From Berghia stephanieae (lineage: Eukaryota; Mollusca; Gastropoda; Nudibranchia; Aeolidiidae), in assembly GCA_034508935.3 (NCBI GenBank), contig CM067444.1:57373988-57437987 (forward strand): DNA of 64,000 nt, written 5' to 3'. Positions 1 to 15,000 of the stretch are shown piece after piece. Numbering within the stretch: the first letter of the stretch is position 1; the number at the start of each line of letters is the position of its first letter. A program made the position numbers and the translations under genes. The notes beneath the pieces were generated by a model. It saw only the letters and a list, made by a program, of their open reading frames with translations, made no database searches and was not told the origin of the DNA.

Positions 1-133
1 TTGATATAGATGATGACGATGATAACAATGATAGTGAAATATTGAAAACTTTTTATTGGTATCACTTATCCAACATCAATTGTCATATTTTTATGTCTTT
101 ATTTATTTATTTGTCTTGTTTATTTTTAAATAG

Positions 134-2756
134 CAACTCAGAGAAGAATTTCGTACAATGAATGGAGAAGACGCAGAGGCACTGGACAGTGATGAAGACG
201 ATAGTCAGAAAATTTTCAAAAATAAGTTAGCAAGTATGGAATACTTTTTCTCTCTATAAAATCTTTTTGTTTTTAAAGGAAATTTTCAAATAAAACAAAA
301 ACTATGTAGGGATAACGCTACTTAGTTAATCTCCCAAGGACCATAAAACTAAAATCAACTTGTGCAAAAAAATTCTGGAAAATGGTCATCAGATCACTCT
401 TCTCTTTTTACATTAGAAAGAGGCCTGCCCTCTTTATATATTTGGCTTAGATTTTTTTTTTTTTTTTATTTTACAAAAATTCTTAGCGATGAGGAGGGTG
501 TGAGTTACTGAAATTCATCACTTATGCAGCCATTTTCATTAACATTTCACAAGGATTAATGCTTAATTATTTCCTCTTTTTCTTTTTTTGTAAAAATATC
601 TTCTTACTTTTTCTAGCAGGCAATTGAGGCTCTCCCTCATGTAACAGGGGTTGGCAGCTTTGGTTTTTGCTTGCTATTATATTAAATGAGGCAAAACTGA
701 AATCATTTCTCAAGGCTCGACCATTGACCTTAAACTATTTTTAAAGTATTCACAACATTAAAAAGAATTGTATTTTTTTGTAAAATCTATTTCAAGGTTT
801 TCCTGAATTCTAAAATTTATTCCACAGGAGGAGAGATTCCTGATGCCAAAACAATTCATTATATTCGTAAACAGCGGCAGATGGCCCGCGATACAGATGG
901 ATTTATACCCATTAAGGAAGAGGAGAAGAAACCAAGTAAATCCACAGCTAGGCTGGTCAGGTAAGATTTTAGATATTTAGATAAGATAACTAATTCATAG
1001 AATAATCACAGGACACCCTAATTCATGTTTTATACAGTCTTAATAACTTTTTTTAAAAGCTAAAATTGGCCAAAAATTATCATAATTTTGGTTGTAATTC
1101 ACTTTTGTGAACTTACACTTACAGGGGATTTTTTTTCTTTCTCAGTTTATAGTAATTTAATTTGTGAATGATTTTTAAGTTGTTTTGGTCAATAATTCTT
1201 TATAATGGTTTCATCATTTTGATTGTCTGGTCCAGTTATATATCTCGGGATATTTTATAGTATTTTTATAGTTTATAGTAATTTTTTGGTCACTAATTCT
1301 ATATAATGGTTTCATCATTTTGATTCTTAATTTTGATTGTCTTGTCCAGTTATATAATATTAATATTTTGATATTATATATCTCAGAGATGATGATGATG
1401 ACAAAAGTGATGATGAAGAAGATGGTCGCATTGATTTTAGTGTCAATCAAGCAGCAAGAGATAGACAACAAATCAGAGATGATTTTTTGGCTGCTGAGCA
1501 TGGTCTGTAATTGATTTTTCCAAGTTTAAGTCTTTTTATTTATTTTTTTTCATGCCAACTTACATATTTATGTATTGTGAAAGAAAAAAAAACAAGTATA
1601 TCAAATTTTGAAAGAGGTGTAAAGATCACATGTTTGCATGGAATGTTCTGTATACTCCAATTATTTTTTATAATCCTTTACTACCCTAATCCGAAAGCGT
1701 GTACACTGTTTTGATTTCGCTATTCGAGAAACAACCACAATGGTATTCCGCTTTATTGAAAGAAGTATTGCACTGGCTGCTCTCATGGTGAAGATGATTA
1801 GATCTATAGGTATATTCAGTTAAGAGATTGTAGAAATTATGATTTAAAAGAAATTCAGTGTCTCCATTAAAGTTGCAATCAGCTTGAAAGACTGAATGAC
1901 TTGGGTTTATTGGTGGGGGTTTTTTATGTCAAGATTTTTTTTTTTTGGTTAAATTTTCATTGGTCAACTTTAACCTCACTCATGTTAGAGTGATTTCATT
2001 GCATTAAATCAAAGAAGCAAATAAGGTTACCAGTAATTCAAGTGGCCAGAGCATGGCCATCAACTTATGGCCAATGTCTGAGTATTTTTTCCTCATCCAA
2101 TCCATATTGCTTTGAGTTTAACAACGAATATTATGCTCCTACTCTTATATTTTTATTTTGTCTTGTATGCGAAAATATACTTACATATTTTTTCTCATCA
2201 TTATAAAATTAAAAACGAAAATCAGCCTTAGGCTGTACACTATTCAGGCAATAAGATTCAATAGTCTGATGTCACATCCGCCCAGCAATGAGCAGCCTGA
2301 AAATCTGTACTTTTATTCTTCATGCTGGCTAGAACTTTTTCACATGTCATGTGATCTGAATGTATAAAAGTCAAAACATGATCAGATTTATAATGTTTTT
2401 CTCCTCTGGATACACTTTTATGCTCGTTGGAGAAGTATTTCATCAAGGGCATCCACTTATTAAGTTACTATGCGTCATTACAAGGGAAGTGACTTCACTA
2501 CTGATGAAGCCTATTGGTCATGTTTTGCACAACAACAAATCAAATAAATTGTGACTTCATAGACTGTTGGAATTTTGATTCTTAAGGACTGTATAGTTTT
2601 ACTCCATTCGTCTACAAGACTACTTTTACATTCAGGAATATTTTCCGATGTCTTTATTTTTTTTTCTCTCTACTTTTTGGTGCAGGAAGTGATGAAGAGA
2701 GTGATCAAGACAGGGAATGGGAAAATCAACAAATTAAAAAAGCTGTCAGTCTACAG
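134..2756 (+). CDS. PAXBP1: PAXBP1 exons 1-4 of window: acidic N-terminal half
   Basis: Four exons (134-233, 828-960, 1387-1502, 2686-2756; end phases 1, 2, 1, 0). They encode a charged, low-complexity region with an acidic run (DDDDDKSDDEEDG), the GEIPDA...RQMAR motif shared with vertebrate PAXBP1, and DREWENQQIKKAV, equivalent to the vertebrate SRWEQEQIRKG. The first exon begins after TTTTTAAATAG and its donor is GTATGG. The third exon uses the weak donor GTCTGT. Confidence 0.88.
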
Positions 2757-3014
2757 GTAAGTTTAACAAGTTGAGATGAACTTAGCCAATTGATTTAATA
2801 CTTTTAACTGTAGCTCAAAGAATCTAGTGGTCATTAGATTCTCATGGAATATTCAAATCTAGTTACGTTGAATTGATTTCTATAACTTGTAAAATAGAAT
2901 CCACGTTATAAATTGGGTCTCCATCTTTTACTCTCTTGTAGTATATCGATACACATTCATTGTAAATCTCTTGTCTTTTAAGATATTACTCATTATTATT
3001 ATTATTATATATTA

Positions 3015-3055
<41 letters not shown>

Positions 3056-6000
3056 TATTATTATTATTATTGTTGTTATTATATAATTATTATTATTATA
3101 ATTATTATTTTTGTTATTATTATTATTATTAATTTGTTGTTGTTGTTGTTATGAGTAACTCTGATTGAATTTCATTCTCTTTTGTGCTGACAGATACCTG
3201 GAGTTGAAATGGAATCCCATTTGTCGAATGTGAATTTTGTGGGTTCTTCGTCTTACGACAGGTCCATGGCCGCCATGGATTGCGGTGATCGGAAACCTTT
3301 CAAGGCTCTTTCTCAGTCACAGGATACCTCTGAGATAAACATAGAGGCTGTGCGAAAAAATCTCGAAGAACGGTATGAGAGAATTTTATTGCAAATTGAC
3401 TGTATCGAGTTGGAAGATCGGCTGGACCAGGTTTCGATTTGGGTTTTTTTAAGAATAAAGGCAAATGTTGTTCAATCAAAGTGTTTATTATTATTACACA
3501 GCTACTGATGACACTCAGGAAATGTGTTGCCTGTTTAAATTATGTCAATAATTATCGATGATAGCTCTGGAAATTGGTAGTGGTTGATGGATAAGTGTTG
3601 TATTAATGTGTTATTTTTTAAATAATCGTTAATAAAATTATTGTTATGGTTGGAGGCTATGATCTCACTTGGTTAGAGTTACTTCGATCAAACAGTATTT
3701 TTCATCATTGATATGCTTATTTATTATTATTAGTAGTATTAGTATTATCATCTTCATCATCATCATTAATTATTAGTATTATCATCATTAATGTTAATAT
3801 TATTGCCTTTATCATCATCATTATAAATGTTTTGTTTTTTTGTTATTACCACCATCATCATCGTTACTTTATTCTTATTATATTGTTCTCCTTTATGGCA
3901 TCTGCTATTTCTTTCTTCAATTTCTTTACCAGTCTGTCAATCGTGGACTCTGTATACAGAACACACAAATTGGAGTATGACCAAACAGTTTCAGATTTGG
4001 AAGCGACTGCAGACAACGAAGAATTGTGTCGGACAAAAGTGCCACTGTTGGAGAATCGGTATAGATTCTTCCAAGAATTGAGGGGGTATGTTCGGGACTT
4101 GGTAGATTGCCTCAATGAGAAGGTATGTTACCTCTGTAGTTTTTCCCACCTGTCGGTGGAGGATTCATAAGTGTGACGATGACATGTTTTAGTTGATAGA
4201 TTGTAGTCGGAAACAAAGAGGAGGCCATATATTTGACTTTTCTCGATTATTAGAAAATTTGTTTATCTCACAGATTATTGTTGTTATTCATTCTGCAAGC
4301 GGTTTATCATTTATATGTGGTGTAAAGGGAAACAGAATTTTTGGAATAAAATTTTAATGATCGAGATTCGATTATAAGAATATTGATTTTTTTTTTTTTT
4401 TTAATGAAACGGTCGTGAAGCAGATAATTGAATTCCATAGGTAGTAGAAAAGAAATGGAAAATAAGATTACAATCTAAGATTTTATGTGGGTAGATAAAT
4501 ATGAATGAAATTTTGTATCCCTTTATTAACCTCAGATTTATTTGTTAAGGCATTTTGCGTTTTGTCACGGCATTTCTCAAAAGAAGAGAATTTTGAAGAT
4601 TTTATGGCAGCACAAGTCACTTCCAACAGCCATTCATCAACCTAAATCGGACCATCATGGATGCCTCCGTTTGTTTTGTTGACTTCTGCAAATTGGTAGG
4701 TTTGGTTACTGATATTTTTCTTTGCATCCATCCTGCTAAGCTGTTTAGTACATTTTAAGTTTATGATTCTTTTATTTTAAATAAGTTGTTTTTTAAAGAT
4801 TTATTTATCTCTTTTTTTTTTTTCCCTTTATTTTGCTCATAATATATGTTTTCATTTATATCCTGGATTATAAAATTTGATATCACGATACAACTTTTAG
4901 GAATTTAAATTTTAAAAATTTGTCTATTTACATTTTGAAATGCACTCTAGACACTTCAGTTAAAGTTTATTTTCTAAGATTTAGATATATGGTCTAGATG
5001 TATTTTAAAATAAATGTAAGTAAATCATATAGTGAGTTTATTGATTATATTTGTTCATAGTAAATCATTTATTCAATTATTTCAATCTTGTTGTTTTTTT
5101 TATATTTCCTTTGCTTGTTTGTTTTGTATCTTTTTCTTTTTTCTTTTTTTGTTAAATTTCTCTTATTCATTTCTTATCCTCTTTTTTATGCTCATGTTTG
5201 TATGTTTTTAAAAAAAAATATTTGCTTTCTTTTTGAATGTATTGAAGAGAAACAATTTTTAAATATATTTTTCCAGGACTGTATTTGACAACACTGCTGC
5301 CTCAAACATTCTGCATTGGAAAGAATTTCATTTTCAAGACACATTTATGGGATAATAAATCTCTGAAGAAATTCAAAAAATAGAAATGTTGCACCTCCAT
5401 ATTTGGATTGTCTTTCAATTCTTGATATTGGAAGTGATATATTTACCATATCCTCGTTTGGAGCAGAAAGAAAATGTGCATTGGGTTTATTCTTTGGTTT
5501 TTTTGGTTTTGTTGTGCGGCCATGTGGTCTTGTGGTATGACACTCACTTTCGGAAAGGAATGTCCTGGGTTCGAGGCAAGCTCTGCGCATAGTTGAGTCC
5601 TTGGAAAAGACTGTTTAGTCACATTCTCTCACCGTACTCATGTGTAAAATGAGTACCTGGCCGTTAAGAGCATTGTCTCTGTTTGAAAAATTGTAATATC
5701 GTCTAACAAGGCATCTTGTGTCGTTCTACAAGTTACGTGTTGCTGTTGGTCAGGGACCCTTTGTAAAGCGCTTTTTGCAGGCTAAGTGGATATTGCGCTA
5801 TATAAAAGCTCAAGTTTCTAGGTTCAAATGTTATTTTTATGAGATTTTTCTATTTTTAAAAATTTGTCTTTATCAATTTGTATTTCATTGAATTTGTTAT
5901 CTGTAGTGGTGCATGTCCTTTGATAGTTATTCTTTAGCTTTGTGTTTTCAACTGTCTGCGAATGGATTCTGGTACACACAGAGGTCGGCAAGCTTAAATA

Positions 6001-9000
6001 CATTTATCTCCGTCCAACACACTGTAACAACCAACTGATCACCCTCAATTTTACAAACTGTGAAACTCTGTCAAGCCTTTTCTCCTATTTTATTTCATGT
6101 ATGATTTTTGTCTTCAATTTGTGTTCATATTTGGTTTTAAAAAATGAATAAAGTTCGTACACCACAAATGTTATCTTTATTTTATTTGTAAACTTAAAAT
6201 TGCTGCTGTCTTGGCCTTCCATAGTGGGCAGGGAGGCACTTACTGTGTCTTCTATCCCCCTATATGTGTTTTCCAACTTGCTTTCTGTCTTTGTCCTGGA
6301 ATGAGATTACTTGGGTTTTGTCCTGGCCCTGTCTGGGAGGGAAACAGTTGAATGTATAGAGTTTTGGGAGATTATATTTTTTGTCTTGTAAATCATCTCT
6401 CTGTTATACATTGTATTCATTTTTTGTGTTATATCATAATTTGTTAAAATTTGAGTGTGTTATTCTTAGTGGGGACCTGTGCTTGTGTCAGGATGAGACT
6501 TTTGGTGATCTCAAACTAAGTACTCTCATGGTGTGTGCTCTTGGAATCTACATCTATTCCCTATTTGAACCAATTCCCCTTTGTCTTACCTTTTCTTGGG
6601 TGCTTTAATAGTAATTCTAGAACTTTTTACTATCCCATTTTTTAATGGCACTGATATGACTTAAATGGGTTGCAAGCGCCGTAAAACCTAAAAAACAAAC
6701 AACAAATTGCTGCTGCCAAGCAAATATTCAAAGGGAAATTCTCTTGTTTTTGGTATTAAACATTTAAGCTGTTTCTGTTGCAAAAAGAGAGTTGTTAATT
6801 TACAAATATCAGGTCATTGATGAGGTGTGGTCTGGTCATCATGGTATGTTTGAAAAATATGCTGTAATCTCTGGTTATAAATAAAGATTCGAATTGTATA
6901 CTTAGTGGCGTTATACCCCATCTCTCCCCCAAAAAAAACTTTAATTCCTGACAAGCTTATTCTTATTCCGTTATTGATTTTTAGCCCAATGATTATTGCA
7001 TGGTTCAAGTTGCTTTTGATTTTTATCTTTCTTACTTTAGTTAAAAGAGATGCTAGATGACATTTGTTTATTTTTACTAGTCTGGACAACTACAACATAT
7101 GAAATTAATTGTGTAAACTTCATTAACAATTTTTTTAAACACATTCAAAGCTTAATGACTAGATCAGCTGGTGTAATGGAACCACTAAGTTTGTTGTTTA
7201 CAGTTAGATATGCTGTGGTAAAGGAAGATCTTTAGTTTAAATTGTTACATTCAATTTCAATGGAAAAGATTATCGTTAATGCAGTTGACCTTTATTTTTA
7301 TATCACATGACTAAAAAAAAATATAAAGAATTGCATTTAAAAAGGTGCATATCCACAGTGTACAACACGTTCTAACACTGTACATTTATCTCATAGAACG
7401 AGGCAGGTGGTCTAGGATAGTCAGTAAGGCATGAGTACAAATTCGGGAAATGCTATTAAGGATTTGTGATTTTTAACATCCTTCTGAGATTAAATTAGGC
7501 TAACGGCTTACCACGAGGTTTTGATGAAAGACGCTATAGAAATATGAAATTTATTATCATTATTGTTATTATTACCATATAGGCATTTAACATCTGACTC
7601 AAATCCTCAGCTCTAATTTAGATTATTTGGAGGACTGACACACTACACAATACATTGAAAAAAAAAATAGATGAATAAAGTGCTATGAAGATGTAATCAC
7701 ATCCTAATATGTAAGAAATGATAGTTTTTGGGGATTTCATTTTCCCCATTGCTATGTATTTAAAAACATTATTGATATTTATATTGTTAACGATTTTATT
7801 TATTATTTGGGGGTAACATGAATTTACATTGAGGTAATCTACCAATTCGTATTCAGATATTTATTGTTTCATTTTGTGGTTTGTTTGTTTTTTGTTTTTA
7901 TTTCTTTTTTTAATAATGTTATAATGTACCCTTTCAAAAGATGGACATGAATGCAGCTTACATTCTTTTCTTGTGTTTGACAGGTGCCTATTTTGCAAGA
8001 TTTGGAGCAGAGAATGAACATTTTGTTAAAGATGAGAGCCTCTCGTATGTTGCAGCGTAGGCAACAGGATGTCCAGGACCAGTGTCGGGAATATATGACA
8101 AGTCTGTATTTTTATATCGTCTCCCAGGTCATGAATTGACTTTGTCACAAGCAACAAGTTTGACATTGTGCTCATATAGCGATAGGGAAATATATACTCT
8201 GGTGATTTAATTGTGTACTTGGTTGACTTCTAGTGCTACTGATTGGTTCTCAAAATAGCTCTAGATTATTGATTGTGCTAGCTATTTTTTTAAAGTCGTT
8301 TTTCAAAAAAAAAGGAATAGTTACATGTGTCTTTAAAAATTCATTTCTTTTTTACTATTTTAAAAAAATTACATTACGATTGTATCATTATTGAAATGAC
8401 AGTAATATTGGTCAATATCTTGGGAATGTTTGCTCAACAGCTAATATTGTGTTAATATTTCAATTAGGGAAATTTATCCCTCTTAACTCCAGTGATTTAA
8501 TTGTGTACTTAGTGGAAGTCTGGTGCTGCTGATTGGTTCTCAAAATAGATCTAGATTATTGGTTATGCTAGCTATTTTTGACAAGTCGTTTTTTTTACCA
8601 AGTAATAGAAAATGAAGTTTAAAAGAAAGGTAATAACAAGCTACAGTTGCCATGAAACACGTTATTGTTTTAGATGAAGCGGTAATCCTTGGGTTATGAT
8701 AAACAGTGGAATGACATGTCTCTACATATTTCAAAATTATTACTAATTAGATTTTGTAATTATTTCATATTTTTCATTTTTGTCTGAATGGTTGTAATTT
8801 AAATCAACTCATTAAATTCCAAAGTAGTATTGCTTCTTTTTCTTTTTTTTCTCCATTGTGTGCTATATATAATTAGTCATCAAGCCTACTCAGAAAGTTA
8901 CGTCACGAAATTTAAAGGAAAAAAAATAGGATTCAAGCTTCTTTTTTTTCTTTTGTTTTCTCCACATCAAGCTCTGAGATCATCGGTTAAATCTTGAATG

Positions 9001-12000
9001 CTGTAATATGTATCACATTATTTATGAAAGGCTTGTCTAATTTATAGATACTATTTATGATCATTGAGCAGCTTTATTATGTGTAAATCAAAAGAAAATT
9101 TGTCATCCAGATCAATATCCTAATCTGATGCCTCTATTTGATAAAATTCTTCCTATTCTTACATGTGGATAATGTGAGGTGATTGGGCATTGTTCCCAAG
9201 CAGTTGCTTTTTCCAGATGAAGAATGTCTGCTGATCTTTTATGTTGCATTGCAGTTAAGAATCTTTTTGTTTTCGTAGAATTCTAGTCAGCACTTTATTT
9301 GCTTGGAAAAGAAAAAAATGTCTATTGAGAACTTGCAATAATTTTTATCTGTCTGACAATTTGATAAATTCTAACTTTTATTTTTTTTATTTTTTTTTCT
9401 CTTTTTGCCTTCAAATAGAGAACAATATTTCATTACTCCTTCTGTTTCCTCCCTTTCTCCTAATGTCAATATCAGGTAAAACAAGTGTCAAAGTAGATGA
9501 GGAAGATAGCCAACAACAGTTGAAGCAGAGGAGAGTGGCAGACAGGGAGGCCAGGAGGTCAGTTTACATTTCTCTTACACAGCCTCTCTGAAATTAATCC
9601 TTAAGCATTCAAGCGTTTATTTGAAAATCTCTCATTTTCTGAAAGTTCAAAGTTATTTTGTAACAAAGGTGTATCCTTTTGGGGGAGATCCTTTTACCTG
9701 ATGCTAAAATGACCTCGAAGGGATGTGAGTACCTGGGTGGGGTTCCTGACCTCCCATAGTGGGCAGGGAGGTACTTACTGTGTCTTCTATTCCCCTACAT
9801 CTGGTTTCCAACATGCTTTCTGCCTTTGTCTTGGAATGAGATTACTTGGTTTGTCCTGGTTCTGGCGGGATGCCCTGGCTGAGAGGGAAACGGCCAAATG
9901 TATAGTTTGTTTTGGGAGATGATATTTATTTTCCTTGTAAATCATCTCTCTGTTATACATTGTATTATGTTTTCTTTATATTATATATGATTTGTAAAAC
10001 ATTTGAGTGTATTCCTCTTAGTGGGGACCTGTGCTAGTGTCTGGATGAGACTTTTAGTAATCTCAAACAAAGTACATTGATGGTACCTATGCTCTTGGAA
10101 TCTACACCTGTTTCTTATTCGAACCAATTCCCCTTTTTCTTGGGTGATTTAATTGTAATTCTAGAACTTTTTACTATCCCATATTCTCCCTTTTTACTGG
10201 CGCTGATATGACCTAAATGTGTTGCAAGCGCCGTAAAACCCTTAAAAACAAACAAAGATGTGAATACCCCATAATTTAAAGAACAAAAATAAAAAATGAA
10301 ATTAATTTGCCTGATTGAAGTAAACGAATTTATGTACATGGGTTCTATTAAAACGATTTTTAAAATGATTGTTTCAGATCAAGAAGACGTCGTCTTAGAG
10401 AGAGTCAAGGTGTGACAGGGCACCATGACGGTATTTCATCAGACGATGAAGAGAGCAGCCAGTCACAAGTCCTCAAGTTTAACTCAGAAATGGGCAAGTC
10501 ACCAGTTTTGTCACTCAGTTTGCTTGGAATAGTGTTGGTCTAAAGTATAATATGAAATATAGTTTTTTATATCAAGTTGGCATCTCTGCATAAACCCGCA
10601 AACTCAAACCCGCATATGGAAAACTCCTCCGCATGCACATGCGCAAACTCTTTACATACACATTACTATACCGTCTACCCTAAATTAAAACGTATAAAGC
10701 ACATTAATTGTCAAAATAAGTTCTTCTGAATAATTGAGTTTTCAATTCCTTTTTCAACGGATCTAACGTGTGTCTATGTGGTCTTGTGGTATGACGCTCG
10801 CTTTCAGATTGGAAGGTCCTGGGTTCGAGCCTTGCTCTGCGCATAGTTGAGTCCTTGGAAAAGACTCTTTACTCACATTCTCTCACCGTATTCAAGTCTA
10901 AAATGAGTACCTGGCCGTCAACATCGTTGTCTGTCAGAAAAATTGTAATATCACCTTACAAGCATCATGTATGGTTCTATATGTTACTTGTTGCTGTTGG
11001 TCAGGGACCCTTTGTAAAACGTTTTGAGGATGTTTAGTCGATATTGCGCTATATAAAAGCTCTAGATCTAAATTTGTATGTCTAAAATACCAGCTAGGAT
11101 TTTATTACTTATTTTTGTCTTTGTTTTTTATATCTTTATTTTTCAGATGATATTCGTCAAACCAAGGAAGATCTGTTCAGTGATGTTGTGGGAGATTTTG
11201 CAGACATTGACGTTGTGAAAGAGAACTTTGAGCGTTGGAAATTCAAGTACACGGAATCTTACCAAGAGGCTTATATCGGCCTCTGTATGCCCAAATTACT
11301 CAACCCATTTATTCGCATCGAGTTGTTGACATGGAATCCTTTAGATGTAAGTCAGCCTATTATTTTTAATTTATGCATAAATTGGGTTGGTAATTTGATG
11401 ATACTTACAATTCTTCAAATTCTTCCGCAGCTGCAGGGTTTTTTTCTTATCTTTTTAAAAGGCTCCTTTTGCACCATGATTAATTCAGTTTAATCAGCTG
11501 ATTTTACTTCTTTTGTTTGTTTTGTTGGTGTATTATATTTTGTTTTGGTTTTTTTGGATTTTATGGTCAATGGAGGGGGTTAATCTCCATCCGTGCGGGT
11601 GGTTGGATGGGAGCATCACCCTTGAATCATATACCTATGATGTTCGCATGGGTGTACGATCCGATAGTGATGTCGTTTCTTCTTCTCTTTACTAGCCTAT
11701 CCTGCTTCTTTGGTTTGTGATTGTATTTTTGACAGGGGATATTTTTTTTTCTGTAAATCTTCTGCCTGTTTGTTCTTGGTTATTTATAATTTAGCTTATG
11801 ATATCTTTAGGTTATGATTTTGATTTACATTTGTACTATGTTTGCTTGTTTTTTTTGTTTCAGCGGTCTCTCATATAACCTCAATTGTGTTGGAAGAGAC
11901 CTAAAGCAACAAAACAAAAAAAAAAACAAAAAAAAAATCTCCATCCGAGAAATACAATTCACTTTTTTTTTTTACTTATTAAGAAAAAAAGCAGTTAAGA

Positions 12001-15000
12001 ACTTATTTTGATTAATTTAAATGGAGGAGGATAGCACAGGATAATATTTTTTTCTTCTTTTTCTCTTCTTTTTTATTATTTTTTTAATTCAATATTGATT
12101 TGATTTATTTTTTTAGTATTGCTTTATTCATTAATTTCATTTTTTTCAAATGTTTTTATTTTTTTCTTCTATTTGTTATTAAAGAAAAAGATCTTTCTTT
12201 GTTTTAAATGTTTGGCACTAATTTTGATTGGAATGAATTTTATAAAGAAATATTAAACCAGTTAATTACAGGCTCTTCTAATATGTTTATCTTATCCAGG
12301 ATGATTGTCCATTCTTTGAAGAAAGTAGATGGTTTAACATACTCGTCTTCATAGGATTCAAGGAAGGAACGGAGATGGAGAGCTCCGATGATGACAGTCG
12401 TATACTCCCATCTATTGTAGAGAAAGTTTTAGTTCCTAAAATTACATGTAAGTCCAAATGTTATTTTTCAAATAAATCCATAACCTTCATATTTTGAAAA
12501 ATATATCTATTTGTTTGCTACAGCTTTTATGACTCGAGGATTGCATTTCTATTGATCTTAGGAGGAGTTTAAAAATGACCAATATAAAACATAGTCTTTA
12601 GGCCCACAGCCAGAGTTTATCCTGGTTTCTGTAGTGTGAAATGGATAATAGCAACTGCTTGCTATCCACTGTATCACAAAGTTGTTTCCACCAGATCTAA
12701 CACACCCCAAATCATTGCCGGGTGAACAGGGGAGTCAGAAAAAAATCTCGACTTCCCCTGGGATTGATCTCTGTCCCTTGCATCTAAAGTGAGCACCCTA
12801 CTGAGCTATCTGGGGCACACTAATAGATTCACACAGACACGCAATCATGGCCGTGTTATGTTGTGTGCATCTATGTGTGTATGTGACTGTTTGTGTTTAC
12901 TTCTTAGAAGACAGCCCTTTCATTTGTCAACTTTTCAGTTCTCTCTTTGTTCGATTTACAATGAGGGTGAACTCGAGAGAGTTAACCAATATCCAAGGAA
13001 CATTCAACATTTAACATTCAACACTTAATTAATGCCAAATAGAATTTGACAGAGAAATTAATAAAATCAAAATAAAAAGCCTTGGCACATCCATTTGTGC
13101 TCACCACACTCTCAGTTGCAATTATCTTCAATACACAGAGTTGCGACTTATGACAAGACAAGACTTCCTGTCGGATAAACTGAAAATGGTTTAGAGCAAA
13201 AATTGTTTTATTAGATTTATGCTTTACAAATAAATCTAAGTCATGCGATATCCTTTTACAAATTTTATTGAAAGAAAAACAGAAAATACCCTGTAGTTCC
13301 ACCATATGCAGGGTATATTATATATATATCCAATAGCTAAATAAAATTAACAGTGCATAAGCTATAACTTAATACACATCCTGAAGGATCTGTGTAAAGT
13401 TACTGGACATCAGCAGACTACAATTTACTGGGCTCTCAATTTTCCGTGGAAATCTGTGGTTTCAGAATTTTTCAGAGGTTCACAGCTGCTCCGTGATTTC
13501 AGCTTCCGACCAACCATCAAATTAAAAAAAAAAACAATTCCTTTCATTGTGAAAGTGGTCAAAGTTTTTGCTTTCCTGTTCGTTTCAATTCCGCTCCCAT
13601 TTTTTATTTATTTGATTAGTTAGTTTTTGATAATTTGATAGTCTCAGCAACCACAAAAAACGTATGCATATTTTCTTCAATTTCTTGTATAGTAGTGTTT
13701 GATTGTTGATTGCAAAAATTTTCAGTGGTTTTCAAAATTTTGAGTTGAGACCCCTGAAATTATTCACTTGTACCTCAAGGTCTGAATAACTGAAGGATTG
13801 TTTGTTTGATTTTTCTTTTTGTTTTTTTTTTTTTTGTTTTTGTTTTTCTGATATTGTTATTTAGTCAATAAACACTTGGAATTTCATCTCCTTTTGCAGA
13901 TTTGGTAGAGAATGTATGGGATCCAATGTCAACACAACAGACATCCCGACTGGTCAATCTGATTTCACATCTCACTCAAGACTACCCAAATATTCATGCT
14001 GAAAACAAGAACTTCAGGGTTAGTTTTCTCTTGTAGATCAATAAATATCAGGCTTGAAATGATTTGGAGAATCTGTGACATGATGTCAAAGTATCACTTT
14101 TTTTCACTATTATTGAATCGTAATTATTCATCCTTTTATATGATATTTGAATTAGGTAAATTGGGATAAAAGGTAGACCAAAGTGTTTATTATTGACATT
14201 TTTACATGTCTTTGTTCTGAGAGAATATTTGTAGTATATTTTTTATTAGCTGTAATGATATCTTCATATAGCGATGACATGGTTTGTTTTTTTACATGCC
14301 ATAATAAATTTATTGTATTTACATTTTGTTGTAGTTTAGTCAGACCTTCCTACTTGAAATTAGAAAAATTCGTAGGTTTCAGTGGCAAGAATATAGTAGA
14401 CATTACAACTACTTTAAAAAATTACCACTTTGTGTTTAAATCCATTAAATTAATGCTTTAAACTCCTTTATATACTGGCTCTGGCAATAATACTTTGTTT
14501 TCAAGAAATCTATTGAATCAAAGATCTAGAATAATTGTCAATAAGATTTGGAAAATTTGTAGTTCTACGAAATTTTTGTTAGGCAGGTCTGAGTTTAGTT
14601 TCCCCCCCCCCCCCCCCCCCCCCCCCCCATTTTTTTCATAAGCCATTTTCTTAATAATGATAATTATAATTATAAAATAATACAATAATAATAATAGATT
14701 TATTGTTAAAGCGCAGAACACCAAGTTGTCAAAGCGCTGTACATGCACCAGTGGAAGTGAAAGCAGCAATATTTGTCTTTCATGTCTTTGTTTTTTGTTA
14801 ATTTTTTATTCTAATTATATCTTCAGACCCTAATGGAAGCAGTTGTGTCAAGAATAAAGAGAACTTTAGATGATGATGTATTCATGCCGATGTACCCCAT
14901 CTCGTAAGTATACAGTAAATACTGTTAGTGCCTTTGTTCTATTTTATACATGCATTTTGGTTTGCCAGAGTTTGTTATTTATAAAGACTTCTTCATATCT

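Noticed and set aside
3373-3508. Open frame continuing from PAXBP1 exon 5 past GTATGA to a donor at 3431
   Set aside because: Joining at 3431 puts the next exon out of phase and meets a stop; donor 3373 gives the conserved alignment.
6209-6703. R1 as a Helitron because of its 3' hairpin
   Set aside because: R1 copies have 12-bp target duplications and an A-rich tail after the hairpin; Helitrons make no duplication and end in CTRR.
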